Source: Pseudoduganella lutea (GTDB lineage: Bacteria > Pseudomonadota > Gammaproteobacteria > Burkholderiales > Burkholderiaceae_D). Taken from it: a DNA stretch of 64,000 nt. The translations under genes were made by a program, and so were the position numbers. This document shows, piece by piece, positions 30,490-40,833 of the stretch. Positions within the stretch are counted from its first letter, which is position 1, and each line of letters opens with the position of its first letter. The notes beneath the pieces are model-generated. The model made no database searches, was not told the origin of the DNA, and saw only the letters and a list, made by a program, of their open reading frames with translations. The stretch spans positions 2,108,001-2,172,000 of the forward strand of contig NZ_CP035913.1 in NCBI RefSeq assembly GCF_004209755.1, written 5' to 3'.

Positions 30490-31002
30490 TCAGATCGGAC
30501 GGGTATGGTCCTTGTCGACCGCGCGCCGCTGCGGCGCCAGCAGCAGCACCGTGATCAGGGGCCACAGCAGGGCCGACACGAAGCTTTCGACGAAGTAGAA
30601 CCAGCCGGGAAACTTGCCGGAGACAATAAAGCGCACCAGCAACTGCACCGCCTGTGCCAGCAGCAGCAGCGGCAGCACATGCATCGCCTGGGTACTGATG
30701 CGGAACCACAGCACGCGCCGGTGCATCATGATCGCGCAGTAGGACAGCAGTGTATACGCCAGCGCGTTCTCGCCGAGCAGGGTGGCATCGTGCACGTCCA
30801 TCAGCAGGCCGAGGCAGAACGCCGTGCCGATCCCGACCCGGCGAGGCTGGTGCACACCCCAGAACACGAGCACCAGCGCCACGAAATCGGGTGCGGCGAT
30901 GAACTGGCCCCAGGGCATCAGGTTCAGCAGGAACGCGGCAATCAGGCTGATCGCGATGAAGATGGGGCTGACGGGCAGCAGGATGTACTGTGGACGGTTC
31001 AT
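30490..31002 (-). CDS. mreD: Rod shape-determining protein MreD
   Basis: A 170-residue integral membrane protein with about five hydrophobic helices (FIAISLIAAFLLNLMPW, FVALVLVFWGV, GTAFCLGLLMDV, ALAYTLLSYCAIM, LPLLLLAQAVQLLVRF). It bridges MreC and the RodA-PBP2 machinery. The start overlaps the mreC stop by 4 bases (ATGA), and mrdA follows after 17 bases. Confidence 0.94.
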   Translation of the reverse strand: MNRPQYILLPVSPIFIAISLIAAFLLNLMPWGQFIAAPDFVALVLVFWGVHQPRRVGIGTAFCLGLLMDVHDATLLGENALAYTLLSYCAIMMHRRVLWFRISTQAMHVLPLLLLAQAVQLLVRFIVSGKFPGWFYFVESFVSALLWPLITVLLLAPQRRAVDKDHTRPI

Positions 31003-32156
31003 CGGGTCTCCCTCGGCGCCACGGGCGCGGGTGCTGTTGCCGGTGCGGCTGCACGTGGCGCCGGCGTGGCGGCCGGCGTCGTCGCCAGCGGTTGCGGCGG
31101 CGCGGCGGGCCGCAGGCCGGGTCCGGCCGCGGGTGCATTCGCGGCGGCGGGTATGGCGGCCGGCGCATTGACCGCCGCGTTGACCGCTGTATTTACCATC
31201 GCGGCACCGGCAGCGGCCGGCGCCCCGCCGGCGGTGGTGCCCTGCGCCCCGGCGGCCGCATCAGCCGCCTTTTTCTTCTTCACCGGCTTGGTCGTATCTT
31301 CTTCCGGTGGCCGCGGCGGCATCTCCGGCAGCGACATCAGCACCAGCAGCTGCGTATTGCGCTCGATGCCGGCCAGCGGCTGGCAGACCACGCGGCCGAA
31401 CATGCCGTTCGCGCTGTTCTCGACCTGGATGACGCGGGCCACCGCCAGGCCGGCCGGATACACGCCATCGATGCCGGACGTGATCAGGATGTCGCCCACC
31501 ACCACGTCGGCATTGGGTGCCATGAAGCGCAGGTCGAGGTTGCCGGACTGGCCGCGGCCGTAGGCCACGCTGCGCAAGCCGTTGCGCAGCACCTGCACGG
31601 GGATGGCCTGCTCCTTGTCGGTCAGCAGCGTGACTTCGGACGTGAAGGGAAACACGCGCGTCACCTGCCCTACCACGCCCTGGTTGTCGATCACCGGCAG
31701 CCCGGCCCGCACGCCCTGCTGCGTGCCGCGGTTCAGGATCACCTTGCGGGTGAACACGTCGCGCGCGTCGTAGAGGATTTCGGCCAGCATCGTCTTGCCG
31801 GGCACCTTTTCACGGGCTTCGAGCAACTTGCGCAGTTGCGCATTCTCGGCCTGCGTGAGCTGCGCCTGCTGCAGCGTCTGCGCCATGGCGATCTGCTGCG
31901 TCTTCAGTTCGCGCACCTGCCGTTCCAGGCCGGACAGCGTGGAAAAATACGTGCCCACGCCCAGCAGCGCATCGCGCGGCAGCATCGCCACCACCTGCAG
32001 CGGGTACAGCACGGTACCGACCACCTGGCGCACGACGGTCAGCGCGCCCACGCGCGAATCGAACAACAGCAATGCGATCGAAATGCACGCGCAGATCATC
32101 ATCTTGGCGCGCGCGGACGCCCCTTGCTTGAAGAGTGGCGGCGGACTGTATTCCAT
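30999..32156 (-). CDS. mreC: Rod shape-determining protein MreC
   Basis: A 385-residue bitopic protein: an N-terminal transmembrane helix (MMICACISIALLLFD), a coiled coil (about 65-105), then the two beta-barrels of the MreC core up to about residue 285. MreC activates PBP2. The last 100 residues are an Ala/Pro-rich tail, mirroring the tail on PBP2 next door. The Met at 32156 (MEYSPPPLFKQG) is the family start; an in-frame codon 33 bases earlier is less likely. Confidence 0.95.
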   Translation of the reverse strand: MEYSPPPLFKQGASARAKMMICACISIALLLFDSRVGALTVVRQVVGTVLYPLQVVAMLPRDALLGVGTYFSTLSGLERQVRELKTQQIAMAQTLQQAQLTQAENAQLRKLLEAREKVPGKTMLAEILYDARDVFTRKVILNRGTQQGVRAGLPVIDNQGVVGQVTRVFPFTSEVTLLTDKEQAIPVQVLRNGLRSVAYGRGQSGNLDLRFMAPNADVVVGDILITSGIDGVYPAGLAVARVIQVENSANGMFGRVVCQPLAGIERNTQLLVLMSLPEMPPRPPEEDTTKPVKKKKAADAAAGAQGTTAGGAPAAAGAAMVNTAVNAAVNAPAAIPAAANAPAAGPGLRPAAPPQPLATTPAATPAPRAAAPATAPAPVAPRETR

Positions 32157-32304
32157 AGATCCTGAAAGGACGCGAGCGGCCGTGCGCAATGCACGGGCCG
32201 CCCTGGTATTTCCAACGTTATTGCTAATGCTCTGCCAACGCTATTGCAAACGCCCGGTTGCGATCACCTGCAACGATCGATCGCGACCACGGTCGTGGCA
32301 GCGA

Positions 32305-33495
<1,191 letters not shown>

Positions 33496-33547
33496 CTATA
33501 TGGCGGCCACCGGGATGCCGGCAACGCATCAACCCGGCATTCTACCT

Positions 33548-33553
33548 TATAAT
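33548..33553 (+). promoter_or_regulatory. Putative -10 box for gatCAB
   Basis: A perfect TATAAT, 153 bases before gatC in the 357-base divergent gap between mreB and gatC. No clear -35 box is seen. Transcription starting near 33560 would include the stem-loop at 33592-33627. Confidence 0.4.
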
Positions 33554-33591
33554 TCACGGGCTATTTGCCCTGAATCCACTCAAATGTGCGG

Positions 33592-33630
33592 ACCCCGAAG
33601 CCTGTGTTTATGCAGGTTTGCCGGGGTTTT
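33592..33630 (+). terminator. Terminator-like stem-loop in the gatC leader
   Basis: ACCCCG (33592-33597) pairs with CGGGGT (33622-33627) and an inner CCTG/CAGG stem (33601-33604 / 33613-33616) extends it; three further T follow. It faces gatC and lies between its putative promoter and start codon, so it may attenuate transcription. On the opposite strand there is no T-run, so it is not the mreB terminator. Confidence 0.45.
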
Positions 33631-33705
33631 AGGGCGAGATGGCCGATGTTACAAAAGTCTTTTGAAATCCCCTGTTTCTAAATCCTGCGCTTCGCGCCCG
33701 AAATC

Positions 33706-34005
33706 ATGTCCCTGACAACGAACGACGTAAACCGCATCGCCAAGCTGGCGCAACTGGAAATGGACGAGCAGCATTCCGCGGCGATGCTGGACAAGCTGAA
33801 CGGCATTTTCGCGCTGGCCGAGCAGATGCAGGCCGTGGATACCGAAGGCGTGCCGCCGCTGGCGCACCCGCTGGCCGCGCACATGCAGGTCGCGCTGCGC
33901 CTGCGTGAAGACGTGCCGACGGAACCGAACCGCCGCGACGATTACCAGCAGGTGGCGCCGAAGACCGAGGACGGCCTGTACCTGGTACCGAAGGTGATCG
34001 ACTAA
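33706..34005 (+). CDS. gatC: Glutamyl/aspartyl-tRNA amidotransferase subunit C
   Basis: The 99-residue small subunit of the GatCAB complex, which stabilises GatA and lies between GatA and GatB. The family start MSLTTNDVNRIAKLAQLEMDE and conserved central PLAHPLA segment are seen; the end EDGLYLVPKVID is typical. It opens the gatCAB operon, with gatA 18 bases downstream. Confidence 0.95.
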   Translation: MSLTTNDVNRIAKLAQLEMDEQHSAAMLDKLNGIFALAEQMQAVDTEGVPPLAHPLAAHMQVALRLREDVPTEPNRRDDYQQVAPKTEDGLYLVPKVID

Positions 34006-34023
34006 CATTTCGCCGCAGACCAT

Positions 34024-35514
34024 ATGATCATCCATACCAAGACCCTCAAAGAACTGTCCGCGCTGCTGCAGTCGAAAGAGATCTCCGCCACTGAGCTGGC
34101 GACCCATTACCTCGACCGTATCGAGGCCAGCGACCTGAACGCATTCCTGCACGTCGACCGCGCGCTCACGCTGGCCCAGGCCGCCGATGCCGATACCCGC
34201 CTGGCGGCCGGCAACGCCCATGCACTGACCGGCGTGCCGATCGCCCACAAGGATATCTTCGTGACCCGCGGCTGGCGCTCCACCGCCGGCTCGAAGATGC
34301 TGGCCAATTACACGAGCCCGTTCGATGCCACCGTGGTCGAGAAGCTGCACGGCGTCGGCATGGTTCACCTGGGCAAGCTCAATTGCGACGAGTTCGCAAT
34401 GGGTTCGTCGAACGAGAATTCGGCCTTCGGTGCCGTGAAGAACCCGTGGGACGCGAATGCCGTGCCCGGCGGTTCGTCGGGCGGCTCCGCCGCGGCCGTG
34501 GCCGCGCGCCTGGCGCCGGCCGTGACCGGTACCGACACGGGCGGCTCGATCCGCCAGCCGGCGTCGTTCTGCGGCATCACCGGCATCAAGCCCACCTACG
34601 GCCGCGTATCGCGCTTCGGCATGATCGCGTTTGCCTCGTCGCTGGACCAGGGCGGCCCGATGGCGCAAACCGCCGAGGATTGCGCCTTGCTGCTGTCGGC
34701 CATGGCCGGTTACGACGAGCGCGATTCGACGAGCCTGGCACCGGAACAAGGCGGCGTGCATGAAGACTTCACGCGCAACCTGAACGAGCCGTTGACGGGC
34801 CTGCGCATCGGCGTGCCGAAGGAATACTTTGGCGAAGGCCTTTCCGCCGACGTGGAACAGGCCGTGCGCGCCGCGCTGGAACAGTTCGTGAAGCTGGGCG
34901 CCACGCTCGTCGACATCTCGCTGCCCAACACCGCGCTGTCGATCCCGGCCTACTACATGATCGCGCCGGCCGAGGCATCGTCGAACCTGTCGCGCTTCGA
35001 TGGCGTGCGCTACGGCTTCCGCGCCGAGGGCTATAAGGATCTGCAGGATATGTACAGGAAGACGCGCGCCCAGGGCTTCGGCCCCGAGGTGCAGCGCCGC
35101 ATCATGGTCGGCACCTACGTGCTGTGCCATGGCTACTACGATGCCTACTATGTGAAAGCGCAGAAGATCCGCCGCCTGATCGCCGACGATTTCGCCAAGG
35201 TGCTTTCCGGTCCGGACGCCGTGTGCGACGTCATCATGGGCCCGGTGGCCCCGACCGTGGCCTGGGACCTGGGCTCGAAGGCGGACGACCCGGTGGCGAA
35301 CTACCTGGCCGACATCTTCACGCTGTCCACCAGCCTGGCCGGCCTGCCCGGCATGTCGATCCCCTGCGGCTTCGGCCAGGGCGACAAGAATGCGAACCGG
35401 CCGGTGGGCCTGCAACTCATCGGCAATTACTTCGCCGAGGCGAAGCTGCTGAACATCGCCCACCAGTTCCAGCAGGCGACCGACTGGCACACGCGCGCGC
35501 CCGCGGGCATCTGA
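34024..35514 (+). CDS. gatA: Glutamyl/aspartyl-tRNA amidotransferase subunit A
   Basis: The glutaminase subunit, an amidase-signature enzyme of 496 residues. It releases ammonia from glutamine and channels it to GatB to convert Glu-tRNA-Gln or Asp-tRNA-Asn. The Ser-cisSer-Lys triad is visible as Lys76 (IAHKD), Ser151 (GGSSGGS) and Ser175 (TGGSIRQPA), with the same spacing as in Staphylococcus GatA. Neighbours gatC and gatB lie 18 and 20 bases away. Confidence 0.97.
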   Translation: MIIHTKTLKELSALLQSKEISATELATHYLDRIEASDLNAFLHVDRALTLAQAADADTRLAAGNAHALTGVPIAHKDIFVTRGWRSTAGSKMLANYTSPFDATVVEKLHGVGMVHLGKLNCDEFAMGSSNENSAFGAVKNPWDANAVPGGSSGGSAAAVAARLAPAVTGTDTGGSIRQPASFCGITGIKPTYGRVSRFGMIAFASSLDQGGPMAQTAEDCALLLSAMAGYDERDSTSLAPEQGGVHEDFTRNLNEPLTGLRIGVPKEYFGEGLSADVEQAVRAALEQFVKLGATLVDISLPNTALSIPAYYMIAPAEASSNLSRFDGVRYGFRAEGYKDLQDMYRKTRAQGFGPEVQRRIMVGTYVLCHGYYDAYYVKAQKIRRLIADDFAKVLSGPDAVCDVIMGPVAPTVAWDLGSKADDPVANYLADIFTLSTSLAGLPGMSIPCGFGQGDKNANRPVGLQLIGNYFAEAKLLNIAHQFQQATDWHTRAPAGI

Positions 35515-35534
35515 AGATCAAAGGAAGAACAGCT

Positions 35535-36995
35535 ATGGAATGGGAAGTCGTCATCGGTCTCGAGAACCACGTGCAGCTCACGACCGATTCGAAAATCTTC
35601 AGCGGCTCGCCGACCGCGTTTGGCGCCGAGCCGAACACGCAGGCCAGCCCGGTGGACCTGGCATTGCCGGGCGTGCTGCCGGTGATGAACAAGCAGGCCG
35701 TCGATCGCGCGATCCGCTTCGGCCTGGCCGTGGGCGCGAAGATCGCGCCGCAATCGATCTTCGCCCGCAAGAATTATTTTTACCCCGACCTGCCGAAGGG
35801 TTACCAGATCAGCCAGATGGATGACCCGGTCGTGCAGGGCGGCTCGCTGACGTTCGGCTTCGAGAAGGATGGCAAGTTCGTCACCAGGACCGTGAACCTG
35901 ACGCGCGCCCACCTCGAGGAAGATGCCGGCAAATCGCTGCACGAGGATTACCATGGCATGTCCGGCATCGACCTGAACCGTGCCGGCACGCCGCTGCTGG
36001 AAATCGTGTCCGAGCCGGAAATCCGCTCGGCGCAGGAAGCGGTGGCGTATGCCAAGGCGCTGCATGGCCTGGTGATGTGGCTGGGCGTTTGCGACGGCAA
36101 TATGCAGGAAGGCTCGTTCCGCTGCGACGTCAACGTGTCCGTGCGCCCGAAAGGCCAGACCGAGTTCGGCACGCGCTGCGAGATCAAGAACCTGAACTCG
36201 TTCCGCTTCATCGAAGAAGCGGTCAATGTGGAAGTACGCCGCCAGATCGAGCTGATCGAGGATGGCGGCAAGGTAGTGCAAGCCACGCGCCTGTACGACC
36301 CGGACCGCAAGGAAACCCGCGAAATGCGCAGCAAGGAAGATGCGCAGGACTACCGCTACTTCCCCGACCCGGACCTGCCGCCGCTGGCCATTTCCGAGGA
36401 ATGGATCGAGCGCGTGAAGGCGGCGATGCCGGAACTGCCGGCCGTGATGCGCGAGCGCTTCGTCAATGAATACAAGCTGCCGGAATACGATTCGCTGGTG
36501 CTGACGTCGTCGAAGGCGATGGCCACGTACTTCGAAGCCGTGGTGGCGGCGGCCGGCCAGGAAAATGCCAAGGCCGCCGCCAACTGGCTGATGGGCGACG
36601 TGTCATCCACGCTGAATCGCAACGACGTCGACATCGCCGACGCGCCCGTGAAGCCGGCGCAGCTGGCGCTGATGCTGAAGCGGATTGCCGACGGCACGAT
36701 CTCGAACAAGGCCGCCAAGGAAGTGTTCCAGGCGCTGTGGGAAGCGAACTCGGACGACGCGGCGCTGGTCGATGCCATCATCAAGGAAAAAGACCTCGGC
36801 CAGGTATCCGATGCGGGCGCCCTGGTGGCGATCGTCGACGAAGTCCTCGCCAACAATGCCAAGTCGGTGGAGCAGTACCGCGCCGGCAAGGAAGCGGCGA
36901 TCAATGCGCTGATCGGCCAAGCGATGAAGGCTTCCAAGGGCAAGGCCAACCCGGCCCAGCTGACGGAGTTGTTGAAGGCAAAGCTGGCTGGTTGA
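35535..36995 (+). CDS. gatB: Glutamyl/aspartyl-tRNA amidotransferase subunit B
   Basis: The kinase and transamidase subunit, which phosphorylates the misacylated tRNA and adds ammonia. The 486-residue protein begins [15 protein letters not shown], with the cradle domain motif [12 protein letters not shown], the [12 protein letters not shown] and [12 protein letters not shown] motifs, and a C-terminal YqeY-like helical tail. ATG at 35535 follows a clear AAAGGAAGA ribosome-binding site; the frame is open upstream through gatA. A double hairpin follows the stop. Confidence 0.97.
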   Translation: MEWEVVIGLENHVQLTTDSKIFSGSPTAFGAEPNTQASPVDLALPGVLPVMNKQAVDRAIRFGLAVGAKIAPQSIFARKNYFYPDLPKGYQISQMDDPVVQGGSLTFGFEKDGKFVTRTVNLTRAHLEEDAGKSLHEDYHGMSGIDLNRAGTPLLEIVSEPEIRSAQEAVAYAKALHGLVMWLGVCDGNMQEGSFRCDVNVSVRPKGQTEFGTRCEIKNLNSFRFIEEAVNVEVRRQIELIEDGGKVVQATRLYDPDRKETREMRSKEDAQDYRYFPDPDLPPLAISEEWIERVKAAMPELPAVMRERFVNEYKLPEYDSLVLTSSKAMATYFEAVVAAAGQENAKAAANWLMGDVSSTLNRNDVDIADAPVKPAQLALMLKRIADGTISNKAAKEVFQALWEANSDDAALVDAIIKEKDLGQVSDAGALVAIVDEVLANNAKSVEQYRAGKEAAINALIGQAMKASKGKANPAQLTELLKAKLAG

Positions 36996-37016
36996 GCCCC
37001 CCAGCGTTGCCGGCCC

Positions 37017-37041
37017 AAAACCGGTGACAGACACCGGTTTT
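37017..37041. repeat. Copy A of the dispersed CGGTGACAGACACC repeat
   Basis: Perfect 10-base arms AAAACCGGTG / CACCGGTTTT with a 5-base loop ACAGA. The plus strand carries AAAACCGGTGACAGACACC, the same sequence that is split by the insertion sequence at 56231-57634 and that occurs inverted in copy B. It lies 21 bases after gatB, before the intrinsic terminator, and may contribute to termination. Confidence 0.85.
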
Positions 37042-37042
37042 C

Positions 37043-37068
37043 AAAAAAGGCGCTGCGGCGCCTTTTTT
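37043..37068 (+). terminator. Rho-independent terminator of gatCAB
   Basis: Perfect 11-base arms AAAAAAGGCGC / GCGCCTTTTTT around a TGCG loop, ending in a T-run. It lies 47 bases after gatB and just before the next gene on the same strand. Confidence 0.9.
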
Positions 37069-37082
37069 GTTATCTTCTCGGC

Positions 37083-38102
37083 ATGAGAACCCCGATCACC
37101 ATGCTGCTGGCCACCCTGGCCTTCCCCGCGCTGGCCGGCGAACCGGCCGGCATCCACTTCACCCATCACGACTGGGAAGTCGCGTGCGACAACACGCGCA
37201 CCTGCCGCGCCGCCGGCTACCAGTCGGAGGAAACCAAAGGCCCCGCCATCTCGGTGCTGCTCGAGCGCAAGGCGGGCCCGCGGCAGCCCGTGAAAGCCTT
37301 GCTGCAAACCGGCACGTACGACGACGACGCGCCCGCGCCGAAAGACGCGCTGACGATGCGTATCGATGGCAAGCCGCTGGGTGAGCCGGACCTGGCGGAC
37401 GACGGCAATTACCGGCTCACGGCGGCGCAGACCGCCGCGCTGCTGACCGCCCTGGCGAAGAACAGCAAGCTGCAGTGGACGGACGGTACCACGACGTGGA
37501 CGCTGTCCGGCAAGGGTGCCGCGGCCGTGCTGCTGAAGATGGATGAGTTCCAGGGCCGCCTTGGCACCGCTGGTGCCCTGGTGCGCAAGGGCGCGAAAAG
37601 CGAGGATGCCGTGCCGGCGCCGCTGCCGGCGCCGGAAGTATCGCCCGCCTCGGCCGGATCCACCGAAGTGAACCTGGCGCCAGCCGCGCGCACGGCGCTG
37701 CTGCGCGAGCTGCGCGGCACGCTCGGGGCCGACGATTGCGATGCCCTGCAGGCGGACCAGCTGATGGCGCTGCGCCTGACGCCGGACAAGCTGCTCATCC
37801 ACATGCCTTGCTGGGCCGGCGCCTACAACGAGGGCTCGGCCTACTGGGTGGCGAACAAGGCCGCCCCCTACGCGCCCGTGCTGGTGACCCTGGCCGCCAG
37901 CGACTACGCGGCCGGCACCATCAGCGCCAGCCAGAAAGGCCGCGGGCTGGGCGACTGCTGGTCGAAGCAGGAGTGGACGTGGGATGGCCGCCGCTTCGCG
38001 CCGACGCTGGCGGCGACCACGGGCATGTGCCGGCTGGTGGCCGCCGGCGGCGCCTGGGAATTGCCGACCTGGGTGGCAAAGGTCACCCGCGGCCTGCGCT
38101 GA
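37083..38102 (+). CDS. DUF1176 exported protein
   Basis: A 339-residue periplasmic protein with a short signal peptide (MLLATLAFPALAG). The start of the mature part, HHDWEVACDNTRTCRAAGYQ, is the recognisable opening of DUF1176, a proteobacterial family of unknown function. Several Cys pairs (CDNTRTC, DDC, MPCW, DCWSK, MCRL) suggest disulfides. The gene begins only 15 bases after the gatCAB terminator and ends facing a convergent gene. Confidence 0.85.
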   Translation: MRTPITMLLATLAFPALAGEPAGIHFTHHDWEVACDNTRTCRAAGYQSEETKGPAISVLLERKAGPRQPVKALLQTGTYDDDAPAPKDALTMRIDGKPLGEPDLADDGNYRLTAAQTAALLTALAKNSKLQWTDGTTTWTLSGKGAAAVLLKMDEFQGRLGTAGALVRKGAKSEDAVPAPLPAPEVSPASAGSTEVNLAPAARTALLRELRGTLGADDCDALQADQLMALRLTPDKLLIHMPCWAGAYNEGSAYWVANKAAPYAPVLVTLAASDYAAGTISASQKGRGLGDCWSKQEWTWDGRRFAPTLAATTGMCRLVAAGGAWELPTWVAKVTRGLR

Positions 38103-38111
38103 GGTGTTCTC

Positions 38112-38136
38112 CACTGCAGCGCCCCGCGCTGCAGTG
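38112..38136. terminator. Inverted repeat between convergent genes
   Basis: Perfect 10-base arms CACTGCAGCG / CGCTGCAGTG with loop CCCCG, 9 bases after the DUF1176 stop. There is no T-run, so a bidirectional terminator role is only inferred. Confidence 0.45.
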
Positions 38137-38173
38137 CTCTCGCCGCAGTGCCCCCCGATAAGGCGCTCCCTCG

Positions 38174-38695
38174 TCAGGGCGCCACGCGCCCCTCGATCGA
38201 ATCGTCCATCGTCTTGCCGATGGCGGCGCCCACCATGATCTTCAGGCCGGCCACGAGGTTGCCATGCTTGTTGTCCCAGTAGTAGCCATCGGTGGGCACC
38301 ACGCGGATCAGCGTGATGCGCGGGTCGCCCAGCCCACCCGTGAACCACGTGGCCAGTTCCGGGCTCCACAGTTCGCGGATCCGGTTCGGGTCCGTCGAGA
38401 TCGTGGCGATACCGTCCAGGTACAGGAAGCCGGCATGTTTCGACGCCTGGAAATACAGGCGCACTTTCGGGTCCGCCGCGACTTCCGCGTTCTTGTGGCT
38501 GTCGGCAGCGCTCATGAACCACAGGCTGCCGGCCGCGTCGACATCGAGCACGGACATCGGCCGCGCATCGGTGCCGCTGCTGACGAAGAAACAGCTGGCC
38601 GCGTCGTCGACGATGTGCCGGATGCGCTTGACGGCGTCGTGCCCCGTCAGGTCCTTGTGGGTCTGTTCCGCCTGGTTGCGATTGATCGAATCCAT
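38174..38695 (-). CDS. Pyridoxamine 5'-phosphate oxidase-like (general stress protein 26 type) protein
   Basis: A 173-residue split-barrel flavin-binding protein. Segments such as IVDDAASCFFVSSGTDARPMSVLDVDAAGS, read here in parts, and LWFMSAADSHKNAEVAADPKVRLYF fit the general-stress-protein 26 branch of PNPOx-like proteins, which bind FMN or FAD rather than acting in vitamin B6 synthesis. ATG at 38695 is chosen because residues upstream are not family-like. It is a single gene between convergent DUF1176 and the hydrolase gene upstream on the same strand. Confidence 0.85.
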   Translation of the reverse strand: MDSINRNQAEQTHKDLTGHDAVKRIRHIVDDAASCFFVSSGTDARPMSVLDVDAAGSLWFMSAADSHKNAEVAADPKVRLYFQASKHAGFLYLDGIATISTDPNRIRELWSPELATWFTGGLGDPRITLIRVVPTDGYYWDNKHGNLVAGLKIMVGAAIGKTMDDSIEGRVAP

Positions 38696-38760
38696 GACAT
38701 CCTCCAGTTCGTGGGAGACTTCGATGCTAGCGGCATTTTGACCGGCGGTATGTGGTGTTT

Positions 38761-39654
38761 TTAACCTTCCCGTTCTTCCAGCACGCGGGCGATCCACTCG
38801 TCGATGCCGGTAAAGAGATCATCCCGGTTCAGCTCGTTGAAATTCTCGTGGCGGTTGTTCGCCTCGATCCGGCAGGTCAGCAGGTGCGGCGGCACGGCGC
38901 GCAGCAGTTGCTGGCAAGCGTTCGTGTCGGCCAGCTGGTCCTGCCCCGCCAGCACGACATACAGCGGATGCCGCCAGCCCTCCAGGGCCAGGCCGCGCTG
39001 CGCATGCTGCAGCGCATGGCCGAAGCGCATGGTGATCTCGGTGGCGCGAATACCGTCCGCTTCGTCGCGGTGATGGCGCGCCGTGATGGCCGCATCGTGC
39101 GTCAGCACATCGGTCAGCGGCGCCAGCGGCACTTTCATCGCCGGGGCCAGCCGGGCCAGCACGCTGGACAGCTTTTGCAGCACGGCCGGCACGGGCACCG
39201 CGTTGACGTAATAAGGTGAAGAAAGAATAAAGCCGGCAACGCCGTCGCCGCCTTGCAGCCCGAACTTCGTCGCGACCAGGCCGCCCATCGAATGCGCGAT
39301 GACGAACACGGGTATGCCCGGCCAGCGCGCGCGGATCCAGTCGAGGAACAGGCCGGTCTCCTCGACGAAGATGTCGAAATCGGGAATGTCGGCGCGCTTG
39401 CCCGCGCCATGGCCGCACAGGTCGAATGCCACGGTGGCAATGCCGCGTGCGCGGAAGTACAGGGCCGGCGTGACCCAGTCGCCGCCATGGGCCATGCCGC
39501 CGTGCAGCGCCAGCAGGATGGCCAGGGGTGCCGCCGCTGCGGGCGGTTCCCAGATGCGCACGGTGCGCGTGGCGCCGCCACGGCCGGAGAACGTGTCGAG
39601 CCGGTCTTCGGAAAAGCGCATCGGCCGCTGAGGATCGTCCCTGGAATCAGCCAT
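38761..39654 (-). CDS. Alpha/beta hydrolase (lysophospholipase / monoacylglycerol lipase type)
   Basis: A 297-residue serine hydrolase. The oxyanion strand is LALHGGMAHGGD, the nucleophile elbow is AHSMGG, an Asp lies in VVLAGQDQLAD, and a likely catalytic His in NNRHENFNE. The cap region and DLCGHGAGKR segment resemble the monoacylglycerol lipase and lysophospholipase group. Substrate is not determined. Neighbouring genes are unrelated. Confidence 0.85.
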   Translation of the reverse strand: MADSRDDPQRPMRFSEDRLDTFSGRGGATRTVRIWEPPAAAAPLAILLALHGGMAHGGDWVTPALYFRARGIATVAFDLCGHGAGKRADIPDFDIFVEETGLFLDWIRARWPGIPVFVIAHSMGGLVATKFGLQGGDGVAGFILSSPYYVNAVPVPAVLQKLSSVLARLAPAMKVPLAPLTDVLTHDAAITARHHRDEADGIRATEITMRFGHALQHAQRGLALEGWRHPLYVVLAGQDQLADTNACQQLLRAVPPHLLTCRIEANNRHENFNELNRDDLFTGIDEWIARVLEEREG

Positions 39655-39669
39655 GGATCGGCCGGCGGA

Positions 39670-40035
39670 TCAGCCCGTGATACTGAGCGTGATCCCCATG
39701 TTGACGAACAGGGTCAGGTCGGCGATCGAGAAATCGAGCGCGTCGTCCGGCCCCACGTCCGTGACCGCGATGCGCAGTTCGGCGGCCAGCGGCGGCATGT
39801 CGAACGTGATGCCGCGGGACTCGCATTCGTGCAGCCAGGCGCGCAGGTGCCGCATCAGGGCGACCGGATTCGCGTCCTGCCCCAGGTCCACGTAAAAACC
39901 GGCATCGATGCGCACGCGGCCATCCGGGCGCACGTCGCCCTTCTGCCAGCTGTGCTCGGGCTCGCTGGGCAGGCCGTCGCGCACGTCGGCAACGAATGCT
40001 TCGTCGCCGTAAACCTTCAGGGATGCCTTGTTCAT
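39670..40035 (-). CDS. DUF4279-like protein
   Basis: A 121-residue soluble protein. The pattern of an N-terminal strand (MNKASLKVYGDEAFVADV), a PSEPEHSWQKGD segment and a hydrophobic C-terminal half resembles DUF4279, a family of unknown function. ATG at 40035 follows a strong AGGAGG at 5-base spacing; a GTG two codons upstream overlaps that site and is unlikely. It lies downstream of pyrE on the same strand, with phased AACGTTC repeats between them. Confidence 0.6.
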   Translation of the reverse strand: MNKASLKVYGDEAFVADVRDGLPSEPEHSWQKGDVRPDGRVRIDAGFYVDLGQDANPVALMRHLRAWLHECESRGITFDMPPLAAELRIAVTDVGPDDALDFSIADLTLFVNMGITLSITG

Positions 40036-40111
40036 CGCCACCTCCTCGCGTTGCCGCTATTTTCGTTGCCTCTATTTAAGCACAACGGGAGGAGGATGCG
40101 AATGGGTCGTA

Positions 40112-40139
40112 AACGTTCGAGAACGTTCAGGAAACGTTC
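40112..40139. repeat. Three phased AACGTTC repeats upstream of the DUF4279-like gene
   Basis: AACGTTC occurs at 40112, 40122 and 40133, spaced 10 and 11 bases, so all lie on the same face of the helix. The last copy touches the pyrE stop codon. The array is 77 bases upstream of the DUF4279-like start and could be a regulator-binding array. Confidence 0.6.
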
Positions 40140-40794
40140 AGGAGACGCCGTAGCGGTCGCGGTAGGCGGCCACCGCATCCTTGTGCTGTGCCAGCGCCGG
40201 GTCGGCGGACAGGTAGCCCAGCAAATCGGCCAGGCTGCCGATCGAGATCACGGGAATGCCGTAGTTCTTGCTCACTTCCTGCACGGCGGACAGTTCGGAC
40301 ACGACACCGTCCTTGCCGCCCCGCTCCATCCGGTCCAGCGCGATCAGCACGGCGCATGGCTCGGCGCCGGCGTTGCGGATCATCTCGACCGATTCGCGCA
40401 CCGAGGTGCCCGCCGAGATCACGTCGTCGATGATGACGACCTTGCCGGTGAGTTTCGCGCCGACGAGCGTGCCGCCTTCGCCGTGATCCTTGGCTTCCTT
40501 GCGGTTATAGGCGAACGACGTGTTGCGGCCCTTGCCGGCCAGCGCCATCGCCGTGGCCGAGGCCAGCGTGATGCCCTTGTAGGCAGGGCCGAACAGCATG
40601 TCGAATTCCACGCCGGAATCGAGCAGGGTCTGGGCGTAGAAGTCGGCCACTTTCGCCAGCGTGGCGCCGTCGTGGAACAGGCCTGCGTTGAAGAAATAGG
40701 GCGACTGGCGCCCCGCCTTGGTGGTGAATTCGCCGAATTTCAGCACTCCCGCCGAGACGGAAAACGCGATAAACTGTTGCCTCAAATTATTCAT
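40138..40794 (-). CDS. pyrE: Orotate phosphoribosyltransferase
   Basis: Makes orotidine monophosphate from orotate and PRPP in pyrimidine synthesis. The 218-residue protein has the N-terminal hood (TKAGRQSPYFFNAGLF), the catalytic loop lysines (RKEAKDHGEGG) and the PRPP-binding motif VVIIDDVISAGTS. Length is normal. It is divergent from the exonuclease III gene with only 39 bases between the start codons. Confidence 0.97.
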   Translation of the reverse strand: MNNLRQQFIAFSVSAGVLKFGEFTTKAGRQSPYFFNAGLFHDGATLAKVADFYAQTLLDSGVEFDMLFGPAYKGITLASATAMALAGKGRNTSFAYNRKEAKDHGEGGTLVGAKLTGKVVIIDDVISAGTSVRESVEMIRNAGAEPCAVLIALDRMERGGKDGVVSELSAVQEVSKNYGIPVISIGSLADLLGYLSADPALAQHKDAVAAYRDRYGVS

Positions 40795-40833
40795 ATGCTG
40801 GTCCTGTTTCTAAAAGTGCCCGTATTTTAATCC

